A stretch of DNA of 64,000 nt from assembly GCA_016721005.1 (NCBI GenBank), contig JADKJM010000004.1:248001-312000 (forward strand). Direction: 5' to 3'. Positions 24,835 through 33,533 of this stretch are shown piece by piece. This stretch comes from Flavobacteriales bacterium. Its GTDB lineage: Bacteria; Bacteroidota; Bacteroidia; Flavobacteriales_F; PHOS-HE28. Both the position numbers and the translations under genes were made by a program. The notes beneath the pieces are model-generated. The model did no database searches. It was not told the origin of the DNA and worked only from the letters and a program-made list of their open reading frames with translations. Position 1 is the first letter of the stretch, and each line of letters opens with the position of its first letter.

Positions 24835-27800
24835 CTAGTTCCCCAACAGCACTTTCACCGCAGCTTCCAATTGCTGATCGCGTCCTTGGCTCACCACGCC
24901 GGGGTCCAGCGACTGCTTCACATCGGGCTCCAGTTGATGGTTCTCCAGGTAGTTGCCGTTGTTATCCACCATGCCCACTTGCGGGATGCCGAACCACATG
25001 CCGTTCTGGAGGCTTTCCCACCAGACGGCTGTGCCAGTACCCGGTACCGGCATGCCGACCAATTTGCCGATGCCCATCGCCCGATAGGTCACGGGGAACA
25101 TGTGCGCGTCGCTGTAGTTGCTCTCGCTCATCACCACGCAACTCTTCCGTTGGTACTTGGCCGCCGGCTCGGTGCCCAGCTTCTGTCCGCGCGGAAGGAA
25201 GGTCATGTAGGTCTTGCCGTTCAGGAAGGTGGCGAGGTCATCATGCAGCCAACCTCCGCCGTTGAACCGCGTGTCCACGATCAGACCCTTCTTGTTGTAG
25301 TAGCGGCCGAGCGCTTCTTCATACACCGTGCGGAAGCTCCCATCATCCATGCCCTGTACGTGTACATAGCCGAGTTGTCCACCACTCAAACTGTCCACGA
25401 TTTGGCGGCAACGTTCCACCCAACGGTGGTAGAGGAGGTCGTTGTCCCCGCCTTCCGGCAGCGGTTTCACGGTCTCGTCCCAGCGGGTATTCGTCTTCGG
25501 GTCGAACATGCCCAACAACATGGGACGGTCGCCTTTGCGGTTGAAGTACTTCGCCCAGTCCACGTCCGCCGCGATCACCTCACCATCGATCTTCTCGATC
25601 ACTTGGCCCGCCTTGATCTTCGATCCCTTCTGGATCAACGGGCTCTTGTCCATGATCTCCGTGATCCGCAAACCCGGTCCGGGTTCGTTCGCATAGAAGC
25701 AGCCGAGGCTTGCCGTCTCATCCCCATTCGGATCGTTCGGCCGGTAGCCACTGCCGGTGTGCGATGCGTTCAGCTCGCCGAGCATCTCGCTGCACAACTC
25801 GGCCATGTCGTAGTTGTTGTTGATGAAAGGCAGGTAGCGCTGGTACTCGACCTTGTACTTGTCCCAATCCACGCCTTGCAGGTCCACGCGGTAGAATTTC
25901 TTCTTCACCTGCCGCCAGATGTGCTCGAAGAGATAGGCACGCTCGGCGTTCTCGTTCAACGCCATCTCACCACTGATGCCAACGCCTTTCTGCTCGCTTT
26001 TCTCGATCTCCACCTTGGTAATACCGCCACTGCTCAGGAAGAAGAGGTTCTTGCCCTCTTTGTCCATTTGCAGATCCCCGATACCGTCGGCCCCCAGCTT
26101 CACCAGGATCTTGGTCTCGCGTGTGCGCACTTCGGTCTGCCAGAGGTCCCAGCCTTTCTCATTGTGGGCGAGGTAGTACAGCTTCTCACCATCGCTGCTG
26201 AGCACCGCACCACCAAGCTGAGATGACACGGTGGTCAAGCGCACCAGCCTGTCGTGGATGCCGGAGAACTCAATGGTGATCGGATCCACCTTCTTGTCCT
26301 TGGCTTCCTCTTTCTTCTTCTTGTCCTTCTTCTCATCCTTGTCTTTTCCGTCGCCTTCCTCCTTCTTCTTGTCCTCGTCCTCCTTCGCTAGCGCGGCCTC
26401 CTCCTTCGTCATCTTGTATTTGTCAAAAGCCTCCTGCGTGAGGAAGATGGCGTAGGCATCCGATTGGCCACCCCAACTGGCGTGGTTCTTCATGCCATCG
26501 CGATCGCTGTAGAAGAGGATCGCCTTGCCGTCCATCGCCCACGTGGAATGATAGCCGCCATAGCCGCTGCGCGTCAGGTCGAAGATCTCCTTGCCACCCT
26601 CGGCACTCACGATCCCCACTTGTCCGATCCACTGTTCGGCGTGCAGGAAATCCACTGCGAACCATTTGCTGTCCGGGCTCCATTGGTACCATTGGTCGCC
26701 ATCGCTGTAACTGTAGTTCTTGTCGCCAGGGACGATCAAGCGCGTCAATTTGCTCGCAATGTTCAGCACCTTCAAGGTGGTGCGTTCTTCCAAGTAGGCC
26801 ACCTCCTTTCCATCCGGTGAATAGTTCGGTTGGAATTCCTCGGCCGGTGTATTCAACAAAGCCTCCTCCTTCAGGACGGTCGCATTGAAGAAATACTTCT
26901 CCTCTTTGCGTGTGATCGTGGTGGTGTACAGATCCCAACTTCCGTTGCGCTCCGTGGCGTAGAGCAGCGTGCGGCCATCGGGGCTGAAGCTCACGTTGCG
27001 CTCCTGTTCGGGTGTGTTGGTGATCCGCCGCGTGGTGCCTTCCGCCACGGAGGTCACGAAGACCTCGCCGCGGTGGATGAAGGCCACTTCCTTGCCGTTG
27101 CTGGAAACCGCGAGTTCCTCGGCCTTGTTCACGGGAACCGTGCGCTCCGGCAAGTAGCGGCCATCGGTCACGGCGTGGATCATCACTTTCTTCGGCTCGC
27201 CGCCATCGGTCATCGTGTACAATTCACCGCGATAGCCGAAACAGAGAACTCCGTTATCGCTCATGCTGAGGAAACGGACCGGGTTGTCCACGAAGCGGCT
27301 GACCTGAGTATTCGGTCCTCCGGCCGCGGGCATCTTGTGGATGTTGTACGATCCCTTCTCCTCGGTGAGGTAGTAGAGTGTGTTGCCGTCCTTGCTCCAC
27401 ACCGGATCACGATCCTCGCCAGCGAATGTGGTCAACTGCTTGTATTCCTTGGTGCTGGGGTTGAAGGTCCAGATGTCGCGGGTCACGGAGGAGGTGTGGT
27501 GCTTGCGCCAATTGTCCTCGTAGCCCTTACGGTCGTGGTACGCGATCAAGGAACCGCTCGGGTTGTATCGCGCGTTCTGCATCGCCATCGTGCTCAACTG
27601 CATCGGTCGTCCACCTTTGGAGGGCACGGTGTAGAGTTCCCCTAGACCGCCCACTGGGAAGAGTTGGTTCTTCACATCATCCTGTCGGTTGGCATAGAAG
27701 ATCACCTGCGAATCATCGGCGTTGAAATCGGAGGCCACTTCGCCGTTGCCGTGATAAGTGAGCCGCGTGGGTATGCCGCCGTTCGCCGACATCACGAACA

Positions 27801-28068
27801 CATCATTGCTGCCGTACCGCGTGCTGGTGAAGGCGATGCGCGTCCCATCGTGGCTCCACACAGGCGTGTGATCGTACGCTTCGTTGGTGGTGAGCGGAAT
27901 GGCATTCCCGCCACCGACCGGTACGCGCCAGATATCACCCTGATAGCAGAAGGCGATGGTGCTGCCATCCGGCGAGATCGCGGGCTCACGGAGCCACAAG
28001 GTCTCGTCCTGAGCGAAGGAACCGATGGCGAGGATGCAAGCGAGAAAAGCGGATGAAGTACGAAGCAT
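24835..28068 (-). CDS. Tricorn-like S41 serine protease, secreted
   Basis: 1077 residues with a signal peptide (MLRTSSAFLACILAIGSFAQ). The first part is a WD40-like beta-propeller with repeated ISPDG, WSHDG, FSPDG and YSPDG motifs. A lysine/glutamate-rich low-complexity linker (about residues 553-594) precedes the second propeller part. A C1-type helical domain, a PDZ domain (PGLRITEIMDKSPL) and the S41 catalytic domain follow. Likely catalytic residues by analogy with archaeal tricorn: Ser-His in ASHTGSGY, nucleophile Ser about 986 in NYSDAHMF, Glu about 1047 in HQLEPD. The family degrades peptides; here it probably acts in the periplasm. Confidence 0.9.
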   Translation of the reverse strand: MLRTSSAFLACILAIGSFAQDETLWLREPAISPDGSTIAFCYQGDIWRVPVGGGNAIPLTTNEAYDHTPVWSHDGTRIAFTSTRYGSNDVFVMSANGGIPTRLTYHGNGEVASDFNADDSQVIFYANRQDDVKNQLFPVGGLGELYTVPSKGGRPMQLSTMAMQNARYNPSGSLIAYHDRKGYEDNWRKHHTSSVTRDIWTFNPSTKEYKQLTTFAGEDRDPVWSKDGNTLYYLTEEKGSYNIHKMPAAGGPNTQVSRFVDNPVRFLSMSDNGVLCFGYRGELYTMTDGGEPKKVMIHAVTDGRYLPERTVPVNKAEELAVSSNGKEVAFIHRGEVFVTSVAEGTTRRITNTPEQERNVSFSPDGRTLLYATERNGSWDLYTTTITRKEEKYFFNATVLKEEALLNTPAEEFQPNYSPDGKEVAYLEERTTLKVLNIASKLTRLIVPGDKNYSYSDGDQWYQWSPDSKWFAVDFLHAEQWIGQVGIVSAEGGKEIFDLTRSGYGGYHSTWAMDGKAILFYSDRDGMKNHASWGGQSDAYAIFLTQEAFDKYKMTKEEAALAKEDEDKKKEEGDGKDKDEKKDKKKKEEAKDKKVDPITIEFSGIHDRLVRLTTVSSQLGGAVLSSDGEKLYYLAHNEKGWDLWQTEVRTRETKILVKLGADGIGDLQMDKEGKNLFFLSSGGITKVEIEKSEQKGVGISGEMALNENAERAYLFEHIWRQVKKKFYRVDLQGVDWDKYKVEYQRYLPFINNNYDMAELCSEMLGELNASHTGSGYRPNDPNGDETASLGCFYANEPGPGLRITEIMDKSPLIQKGSKIKAGQVIEKIDGEVIAADVDWAKYFNRKGDRPMLLGMFDPKTNTRWDETVKPLPEGGDNDLLYHRWVERCRQIVDSLSGGQLGYVHVQGMDDGSFRTVYEEALGRYYNKKGLIVDTRFNGGGWLHDDLATFLNGKTYMTFLPRGQKLGTEPAAKYQRKSCVVMSESNYSDAHMFPVTYRAMGIGKLVGMPVPGTGTAVWWESLQNGMWFGIPQVGMVDNNGNYLENHQLEPDVKQSLDPGVVSQGRDQQLEAAVKVLLGN

Positions 28069-28087
28069 GGGTTGAGAGATGAGCGGC

Positions 28088-28095
28088 CAAAGCTA
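28088..28095 (-). promoter_or_regulatory. -7 box TAGCTTTG for the tricorn-like protease
   Basis: Exact TAnnTTTG on the minus strand, 19 nt before the ATG at 28068. Confidence 0.55.
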
Positions 28096-28119
28096 TCCGG
28101 ACAAGCGGTTCGACAATGA

Positions 28120-28302
28120 AATGCGTCCGCGCCGCGTTGTGATCCTGCGGGATGGACGGTTGGAGGAAGGCTCAACGACGCGTTGCATCCAGGATCAGGA
28201 TCGCGCTGGTACTTTCACGACCTTATCCACCCGGACATGGGCTACATGACCATGTTCAAGGACGGTGAAGTGAAGGTGACGGCAGTGCATAACCAGGAGT
28301 AG
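28120..28302 (+). pseudogene. Possible 3' remnant of an unidentified gene
   Basis: A 60-codon open stretch with no start codon of its own ends in TAG exactly against the ATG of the next gene (TAGATG). Its second half reads like protein (WYFHDLIHPDMGYMTMFKDG, then EVKVTAVHNQE). This is vaguely like the C-terminal end of metallophosphatase-type proteins, but I cannot assign a family. It may be the tail of a truncated gene once co-transcribed with the esterase. Confidence 0.3.
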
Positions 28303-29136
28303 ATGAAGACCATCGGACCGATCACATGCTATGTGTTGTTGATCGCGGGTTGTAACGCAGGACAACCGACTGCTGCGGACCCGACAACCGTTGAACCCTT
28401 CATCTTCGGCGAGGTCAGAACATTGCACTCTGATGTTCTCGTTCAGGACCGCACGCTGAATGTCTATCTCCCCGCTGGCTATCGCGACAGCACGTACTCC
28501 TATCCGGTGGTCTACCTGCTCGACGGTTCCGCGAACGAGGACTTCCCGCACATCGCCGGTCTTGTTCAGTTCATGAACATGTACAACCTGTATCCCAAGA
28601 GCATCGTGGTCGGCATCGCCAACGTGGACCGGAAGCACGACTTCACGCACGTGACCCAAGGGGACAGTGATCTGGTCTGGTTGCCCACGGCCGGAGGTTC
28701 AGCGGCGTTCATGGAATTCATGGCAAAGGAGATGCAGCCGTTCATGAAGGAGCACTATCGGACGACCGATCATCGCACCCTCATCGGCCAATCGCTAGGT
28801 GGCTTGCTCGCTACCGAGGTGCTGTTCAAGAAACCTGAACTCTTTGATGACTATGTGATCGTGAGCCCGAGTTTGTGGTGGGACAATGGATCGCTATCCA
28901 CGCAAGCGGAAACTTGGGCGAAGACGCACGCAGGTTCACCCAAACGCGTGTTCGTGGCCATGGCCAATAACGACGACTGGTCGCAGGTGCAAGTGGATTC
29001 GGTGATCGCCTCGTTCAAGAGGCATACGCATCCTCCCTTCCGTTGGTCGTATGAATTGTTCCCGCACGAGACGCACGCGACGATCCTGCATCGGGCGGTG
29101 TACCGGGCCTTTGAATTCCTTGGTACCGAGCAGTGA
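28303..29136 (+). CDS. Esterase-D-type alpha/beta hydrolase, putative lipoprotein
   Basis: 277 residues. The N-terminus CYVLLIAGCNAG has a lipobox (IAGC), so the protein is probably anchored in the outer or inner membrane. The hydrolase core shows VVYLLDGSANEDF, the nucleophile elbow IGQSLGGLLA and a C-terminal histidine in PHETHATI, matching the esterase D / BesA-like group. These enzymes cleave small esters including some ferric-siderophore trilactones. The FecCD-type transporter 1.6 kb downstream makes an iron-related role possible, but that is inference. Confidence 0.8.
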   Translation: MKTIGPITCYVLLIAGCNAGQPTAADPTTVEPFIFGEVRTLHSDVLVQDRTLNVYLPAGYRDSTYSYPVVYLLDGSANEDFPHIAGLVQFMNMYNLYPKSIVVGIANVDRKHDFTHVTQGDSDLVWLPTAGGSAAFMEFMAKEMQPFMKEHYRTTDHRTLIGQSLGGLLATEVLFKKPELFDDYVIVSPSLWWDNGSLSTQAETWAKTHAGSPKRVFVAMANNDDWSQVQVDSVIASFKRHTHPPFRWSYELFPHETHATILHRAVYRAFEFLGTEQ

Positions 29137-29178
29137 TCCGTTGCTGCTGCGTTCCTTTGGGATCGAACATCAGTTCCT

Positions 29179-30261
29179 ATGAACCTCTTCCGCAACTTCA
29201 AGTCCGTTACCAAGACCTGCTACGGCCGGGGCAGCTTCGATAAGCTCGGTGAGATCCTTGAACCCCACCGCAGCGCGGGCAAGGGCTATATGGTCTTCGT
29301 GGTGGACGACTACTTCGCCGACAAGCCCGACTTCAAGTCGCGCATTCCGAACAAGAAGGAGGACGAGGTCTTCTACATCAGCACACTGAAGGAGCCATAC
29401 ACCGAACAGATCGACGCGCTGCGCGATGACATCCTCAAGGGGCGTGGCCTGCCAGCGGGGATCATCGGCATCGGCGGCGGCACGGTGATGGACATCGCGA
29501 AGGCCACTTCACTGATGTTCACCAACGAAGGCAGCAGCGTGCAGTACCAAGGCCTCAACCTGATCAAGAAGCCCGGCATCTACCATTGCGGCGTGCCCAC
29601 GATCAGTGGCACCGGCGCGGAGGTGAGCATGACCGCCGTGCTCACGGGCCCAGTGAAGAAGCTCGGCCTGAAGTGCGATTGGACGGTCTTCGACCAGATC
29701 GTGCTGGATCCGGACCTCATCGCCAGCGTGCCCACGGATCAATGGTTCTACACGGGCATGGACACTTACATCCACAGCGTGGAGGCGATCACCGGCACGA
29801 AGAAGAACACCTTCGCCGAAGCGTACAGCGAGAAGAGCTTGGAGATGTGTTGCGAGGTCTTTCTGAAGATGGACCGCAGCAATGTGAAGAGCGACGAGTT
29901 CCTGATGGTGGCCAGTTACATGGGCGGACTAAGCCTCACGTACAGTGAGGTCGGCGTGTGTCACGCGCTCAGCTACGGCCTGGGCAAGGTGCTGGAGATC
30001 CACCACTGCCTCGCCAACTGCATCGCGTTCGACAAGTTGGAGGACGTCTATGGCGACTACGTGCAGGAATTCAAGGGCATGGTGAAGCACAACAAGGTGC
30101 ATGTGCCACAAGGCCTCGCGAAGGACTGGAGCGAAGAGACCATCAGCGCCATGGCCGAAGTGGCCTACAACCTGCCGCACATGTGGGACCACGCCTTCGG
30201 ACCCGATTGGGAGAAGGTGCTGGACCGGGAGCGGATCAAGGGGTGGTATAGGAGGATGTGA
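29179..30261 (+). CDS. kdnB: Iron-containing dehydrogenase, KdnB type (Kdo 8-oxidase)
   Basis: 360 residues of the Fe-ADH superfamily. The nucleotide-binding motif is GIIGIGGGTVMDIAKA; GVPTISGTGAEVS and VFDQIVLDPDLIASVP follow; metal-ligand segments are TGMDTYIHSVE and VCHALSYGLGKVLEIHH. Many stretches match what I recall of Shewanella KdnB, which oxidises C8 of 3-deoxy-D-manno-octulosonate before KdnA aminates it to 8-amino-Kdo. No KdnA-type aminotransferase is adjacent; the WecE-like gene at 46655 looks different. The name is from memory of the family, not a search. Confidence 0.75.
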   Translation: MNLFRNFKSVTKTCYGRGSFDKLGEILEPHRSAGKGYMVFVVDDYFADKPDFKSRIPNKKEDEVFYISTLKEPYTEQIDALRDDILKGRGLPAGIIGIGGGTVMDIAKATSLMFTNEGSSVQYQGLNLIKKPGIYHCGVPTISGTGAEVSMTAVLTGPVKKLGLKCDWTVFDQIVLDPDLIASVPTDQWFYTGMDTYIHSVEAITGTKKNTFAEAYSEKSLEMCCEVFLKMDRSNVKSDEFLMVASYMGGLSLTYSEVGVCHALSYGLGKVLEIHHCLANCIAFDKLEDVYGDYVQEFKGMVKHNKVHVPQGLAKDWSEETISAMAEVAYNLPHMWDHAFGPDWEKVLDRERIKGWYRRM

Positions 30262-30267
30262 GGTCGA

Positions 30268-30292
30268 AACCGGTCACGATCTGTGACCAGTT
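30268..30292. terminator. Bidirectional hairpin between convergent kdnB and cupin genes
   Basis: AACCGGTCAC pairs with GTGACCAGTT (one mismatch) around a 5-nt loop, just after the stop at 30261 and just before the cupin stop at 30298. Confidence 0.5.
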
Positions 30293-30297
30293 CCATA

Positions 30298-30639
30298 TCA
30301 CTTCAAGAATCCGCCATCCACCATCAGCAATTTCACCGGCCCCACGGTGCGTGAGCGGTGCGAACTCAACCCATCCGAGACCACGTAGTATGATCCGGCC
30401 TTCATCACCGTCGTCACGCCGTTCTGCAACTCGTTGATCAATTCGCCTTCGAGCACGAACACCAAGTGGCCGAGCTCGCACCAATGATCGGCGAGGTAGT
30501 TCGCGCTGTACTCGACCATGCGGATGCGCAGGTCGCCGTGTTGTTGGATGCGCATGGTAGCAGTGCCCGAGGCGCCATTCAAAACGGTGGTGGGAACCTG
30601 CGTCCAATCGGTGATCAGGAAAGGGATGTGGAGGCTCAT
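30298..30639 (-). CDS. DHCW-motif cupin fold protein
   Basis: 113 residues from the ATG at 30639; the longer open frame upstream is a shadow of the permease gene. A single small cupin barrel is visible: RMVEYSANYLADHWCELGHL, FVLEGELINEL, MKAGSYYVVSDG. The DHWC stretch is the signature of the DHCW-motif cupin family, in which His and Glu probably bind a metal. Substrate unknown. A TATCCTCG box lies about 7 nt before the ATG. Confidence 0.75.
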   Translation of the reverse strand: MSLHIPFLITDWTQVPTTVLNGASGTATMRIQQHGDLRIRMVEYSANYLADHWCELGHLVFVLEGELINELQNGVTTVMKAGSYYVVSDGLSSHRSRTVGPVKLLMVDGGFLK

Positions 30640-30724
30640 GGTGGGTGCGAGGATAGTGGAGATTGCAATTGTACTCCCGATCCGTAAGCATCCGAATGGG
30701 TGAAGCGCCCGAGAGCCTTCCGCG

Positions 30725-30732
30725 TAAGTTCG
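30725..30732 (+). promoter_or_regulatory. -7 box TAAGTTCG for the ABC permease operon
   Basis: TAnnTTCG form, 7 nt before the ATG at 30740; near-leaderless. Confidence 0.45.
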
Positions 30733-30739
30733 CCCTCGC

Positions 30740-31756
30740 ATGAAGTCCTTTCGGCCATATGTCGCACTTGGCCTGCTCACCGTTCTCTTGTTCGTGCTGG
30801 AACTCGTCACGGGATCCACGGCACTGGGCGTGCGCGAAGTGTGGGCCGCGCTGGTGGATGCGCCCTCCACCGATCCGGGCGTAGAAGCCGTGGTGCGCGA
30901 AGTGCGAATACCACAAGCGATCACGGCGTTGCTTGCAGGTATGGGCCTTGCGATCGGCGGCTTGTTCATGCAGACCATCTTTCGCAATCCACTGGCAGGT
31001 CCGTCGGTGATGGGTGTCAGTTCGGGCGCAAGTCTCGGCGTGGCGATCGTCATGCTAGCGCATCCGCTCTGGGCGTCGCTGCCGATCCCACCCGACGCGG
31101 CCTTGATGGTGGCTGCGATGGGCGGTGCGTTGGCCGTGCTCGCGCTGGTGATGTTCGCTGATCGCCGTTTGGGTGATGGCGTGACCCTACTGATAGTCGG
31201 GCTGCTCATCAGCTATCTCTGTTCTGCACTGGTCAGCGTGTTGCAAGCCACGTCCAGTGCCCAAGCCCTGCAAGGGTTCGTGTTCTGGGGAATGGGATCC
31301 TTCGGAGGTGTTTCCTCGGATCGGCTCCTTTGGCTCGCCATCCCCGTAGCGACCACGTTGGTGGTGGCGGTGTTCTCCCCGAAGACATTGAATGCACTGC
31401 TGTTAGGCGATGATCATGCGACCACACTCGGCGTGGACACGCGAAGAAGTCGCCGGCGATTGTTGTGGATCACGGGTATTGTCGCTGGCGCGGTCACGGC
31501 CTGTTGCGGCCCCATCGCCTTCATCGGAATGGTCACACCGCATCTTGCGCGAGGCATGTTCCGCACGAACGATCACAGGAAACTTATTCCAGCCACAGTG
31601 CTGTGCGGGGGCTCGTTGGCGCTGTTGTGCGATCTGATCGCTCGATCCGATTTCATGGGTGGATCACTGCCGCTCAATGCGGTCACATCCTTATTGGGCG
31701 CACCGATGGTCGCTTGGGTGCTGTTCAGTGGTAAACGATGGTCAAGCTCCGCATGA
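30740..31756 (+). CDS. FecCD/BtuC-family ABC transporter permease
   Basis: 338 residues with about nine hydrophobic helices. Signatures are VREVRIPQAITALLAGMGLA, GGLFMQTIFRNPLAGPSVMG, SSGASLGVAIVM and GPIAFIGMVTPHLAR, typical of permeases for ferric siderophores, haem or cobalamin. Its stop overlaps the ATPase start by ATGA. No periplasmic binding protein or TonB receptor is seen in the window, so the substrate is open. Confidence 0.92.
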   Translation: MKSFRPYVALGLLTVLLFVLELVTGSTALGVREVWAALVDAPSTDPGVEAVVREVRIPQAITALLAGMGLAIGGLFMQTIFRNPLAGPSVMGVSSGASLGVAIVMLAHPLWASLPIPPDAALMVAAMGGALAVLALVMFADRRLGDGVTLLIVGLLISYLCSALVSVLQATSSAQALQGFVFWGMGSFGGVSSDRLLWLAIPVATTLVVAVFSPKTLNALLLGDDHATTLGVDTRRSRRRLLWITGIVAGAVTACCGPIAFIGMVTPHLARGMFRTNDHRKLIPATVLCGGSLALLCDLIARSDFMGGSLPLNAVTSLLGAPMVAWVLFSGKRWSSSA

Positions 31757-32523
31757 ACCAACTGCTTGCCATAGAAGGTTTGATCGTCGGACACCCGGGT
31801 GTGGTCCTGGTGAAGGATGTGTCGTTCACGCTGAAAGCCGGTGAGGTTGCGGCGATCGTGGGCGTGAATGGGAGCGGGAAGAGCACCTTGCTTCGAACTG
31901 TTCTTGGGTTGTATCCACCACTAGCCGGATCGATCACGATAATGGATGAGGATCTCGCATCATTGAGCGTCAAGGCACGTTCGCGATCGATCGGCGCGGT
32001 GCTCACCGGGCGTCCGCGCATTGGTGCGATCGATGTGCGGACCGTGGTAGCACTTGGCCGACATCCATGGACGGGCCACATGGGCCGTCTATCCGCCGTG
32101 GATCATGAAAGGGTGGAGAATGCCCTGACCTCGACCGGAACACATGACCTCGCCAACCGGACCTTTGATTCTTTGAGCGATGGAGAAGCCCAGAAAGTGC
32201 AACTCGCTCGGGCGGTTGCGCAGGACACACCGGTGCTGGTGTTGGATGAACCGACGGCGCACTTGGATGTCGTGAATCGAGTGGTGCTCGTCACACTCTT
32301 GCACGAGATCGCACGGTCGCTTCAACGCGGTGTCTTGCTTTCCACGCACGATCTGGCCACAGCCATGGATCTCTGCGATCGGATCCTGGTGATCCATGAC
32401 CGGACCTTGTGGTCCGGCACGCCATCCGAAGCACGCGCATCGGGCATTCTGTCCAGGGCGTTCGCTGCGGATGGATTGCGTTTCGATCCAAGCACCTCAA
32501 CCTTGCGCGGCACATCGCCTTGA
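31753..32523 (+). CDS. ABC transporter ATP-binding protein (FecE/BtuD type)
   Basis: 256 residues from the ATG overlapping the permease stop (an ATG 15 nt upstream is also possible). Walker A is GVNGSGKST, the Q-loop region is around VLTGRP, the signature is SDGEAQKVQLARA (an SDGE variant of LSGGQ), Walker B is VLVLDEPTAHLD and the H-switch is LSTHD. It energises the partner permease for uptake of an iron chelate or corrinoid. Confidence 0.92.
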   Translation: MNQLLAIEGLIVGHPGVVLVKDVSFTLKAGEVAAIVGVNGSGKSTLLRTVLGLYPPLAGSITIMDEDLASLSVKARSRSIGAVLTGRPRIGAIDVRTVVALGRHPWTGHMGRLSAVDHERVENALTSTGTHDLANRTFDSLSDGEAQKVQLARAVAQDTPVLVLDEPTAHLDVVNRVVLVTLLHEIARSLQRGVLLSTHDLATAMDLCDRILVIHDRTLWSGTPSEARASGILSRAFAADGLRFDPSTSTLRGTSP

Positions 32524-32525
32524 AC

Positions 32526-32553
32526 GAAAAGACCCCGACCAATGGCCGGAGTC
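32526..32553 (-). terminator. Terminator of mscL
   Basis: On the minus strand GACTCCGGCC pairs with GGTCGGGGTC (two G:T) around ATT, followed by TTTT. It lies between the convergent ATPase and mscL genes. Confidence 0.7.
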
Positions 32554-32575
32554 CTTTGCTCAATTCTGATCGATC

Positions 32576-32986
32576 CTACTTCTTCAGCGCGTCACGGATC
32601 TCCATGAGGAGCTTCTCCTCGTTCGAAGGTCCGGCCGGGGCAGGAGCGGGTTCGGCTTTCTTCATCTTGTTCACGGACTTCACGACCATGAAGATCACGA
32701 ATGCGACCACAATGAAGTTCAAAACCGCCGTGATGAACGCGCCATAGGCGATGGCTACCTCTGGAGTGGTGATAACGCCCGCTGCATCCTTCACTTCGGC
32801 TTGCATCACGTATTTCAATGTGGTGAAGTCAACACCGCTGGTGATGCGGCCCACGACCGGCATGACCATGCCATCAATGAATGACGACACGAGCTTGCCA
32901 AAGGCGGCACCCATTACGAAACCGACCGCGATATCGATGAGGTTGCCCTTCATCGCGAAGTCCTTGAATTCTTTCATCATACCCAT
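32576..32986 (-). CDS. mscL: Large-conductance mechanosensitive channel
   Basis: 136 residues. It contains FKDFAMKGNLIDIAVGFVMG, GAAFGKLVSSFIDGMVMP and YGAFITAVLNFIVVAFVIFM, the two membrane helices of MscL, and a C-terminal cytoplasmic helix (SNEEKLLMEIRDALKK). It opens on membrane stretch to release solutes in osmotic downshock. A second ATG three codons in is an alternative start. Confidence 0.96.
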   Translation of the reverse strand: MGMMKEFKDFAMKGNLIDIAVGFVMGAAFGKLVSSFIDGMVMPVVGRITSGVDFTTLKYVMQAEVKDAAGVITTPEVAIAYGAFITAVLNFIVVAFVIFMVVKSVNKMKKAEPAPAPAGPSNEEKLLMEIRDALKK

Positions 32987-33038
32987 GTTCTTGGTGGTGT
33001 TGGTTCTACATCAATGATAGGCAGTGTGCTGGAACCGA

Positions 33039-33533
33039 TCAGCGCGGCCGGAAGGTGAATTCCTCCGAGCGGTCCTTTCCCAGTTCGGTACCGGTAACCC
33101 TAACGTTCCAGGTACCTGTTCGGTCACGGATATAGGTGATGCATTGCGGGAAATCGTGTTCACTGTTCTCGAACATCAAAGTGTCCGCACCCGTCGTCTC
33201 TGCGGTGAATGGCACCCAATTGCCATTGTTCTGTGTGCCGACACGAGCAGAATAGACCACGCGATCGTTCACCATGCTCAGTCGTAGATCCTCGATGAAG
33301 ACCGTATCTCCATTGGCGATCACGTGCCCGAAGCCTTGCATCGCTGTGTCCCCTTCGGCGGTCCAGCGCTCGTAGCTCGTATAGTGCGGCGAGGAGGTGC
33401 TATCCACCCACTCCCCGATCAGTGTCCTGTACTTCCCGAGTGGATCGGTGGTTACCGTGGCAGTGGGTCGTTCAGGCGAACCGCAGGCCCAAAACGAAAG
33501 CGGTAGCAGGATAAGGAAGCCGCGTTTGCTCAT
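33039..33533 (-). CDS. DUF6265-like lipoprotein
   Basis: 164 residues, N-terminus MSKRGFLILLPLSFWACGS with a lipobox (FWAC). The body shows LIGEWVDS, YERWTAEGDTAMQG, DTVFIEDLRL and FENSEHDFPQCITY, which match the DUF6265 pattern of small secreted Bacteroidota proteins. Function unknown. The ATG overlaps the stop of the frameshifted thioesterase (ATGA), so the two belong to one operon. Confidence 0.75.
   Translation of the reverse strand: MSKRGFLILLPLSFWACGSPERPTATVTTDPLGKYRTLIGEWVDSTSSPHYTSYERWTAEGDTAMQGFGHVIANGDTVFIEDLRLSMVNDRVVYSARVGTQNNGNWVPFTAETTGADTLMFENSEHDFPQCITYIRDRTGTWNVRVTGTELGKDRSEEFTFRPR

Noticed and set aside
24757..26226. 489-residue plus-strand open frame opposite the tricorn-like gene
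   Set aside because: Mirror frame of a well-supported gene; His/Val-rich composition is typical of antisense shadows in GC-rich DNA.
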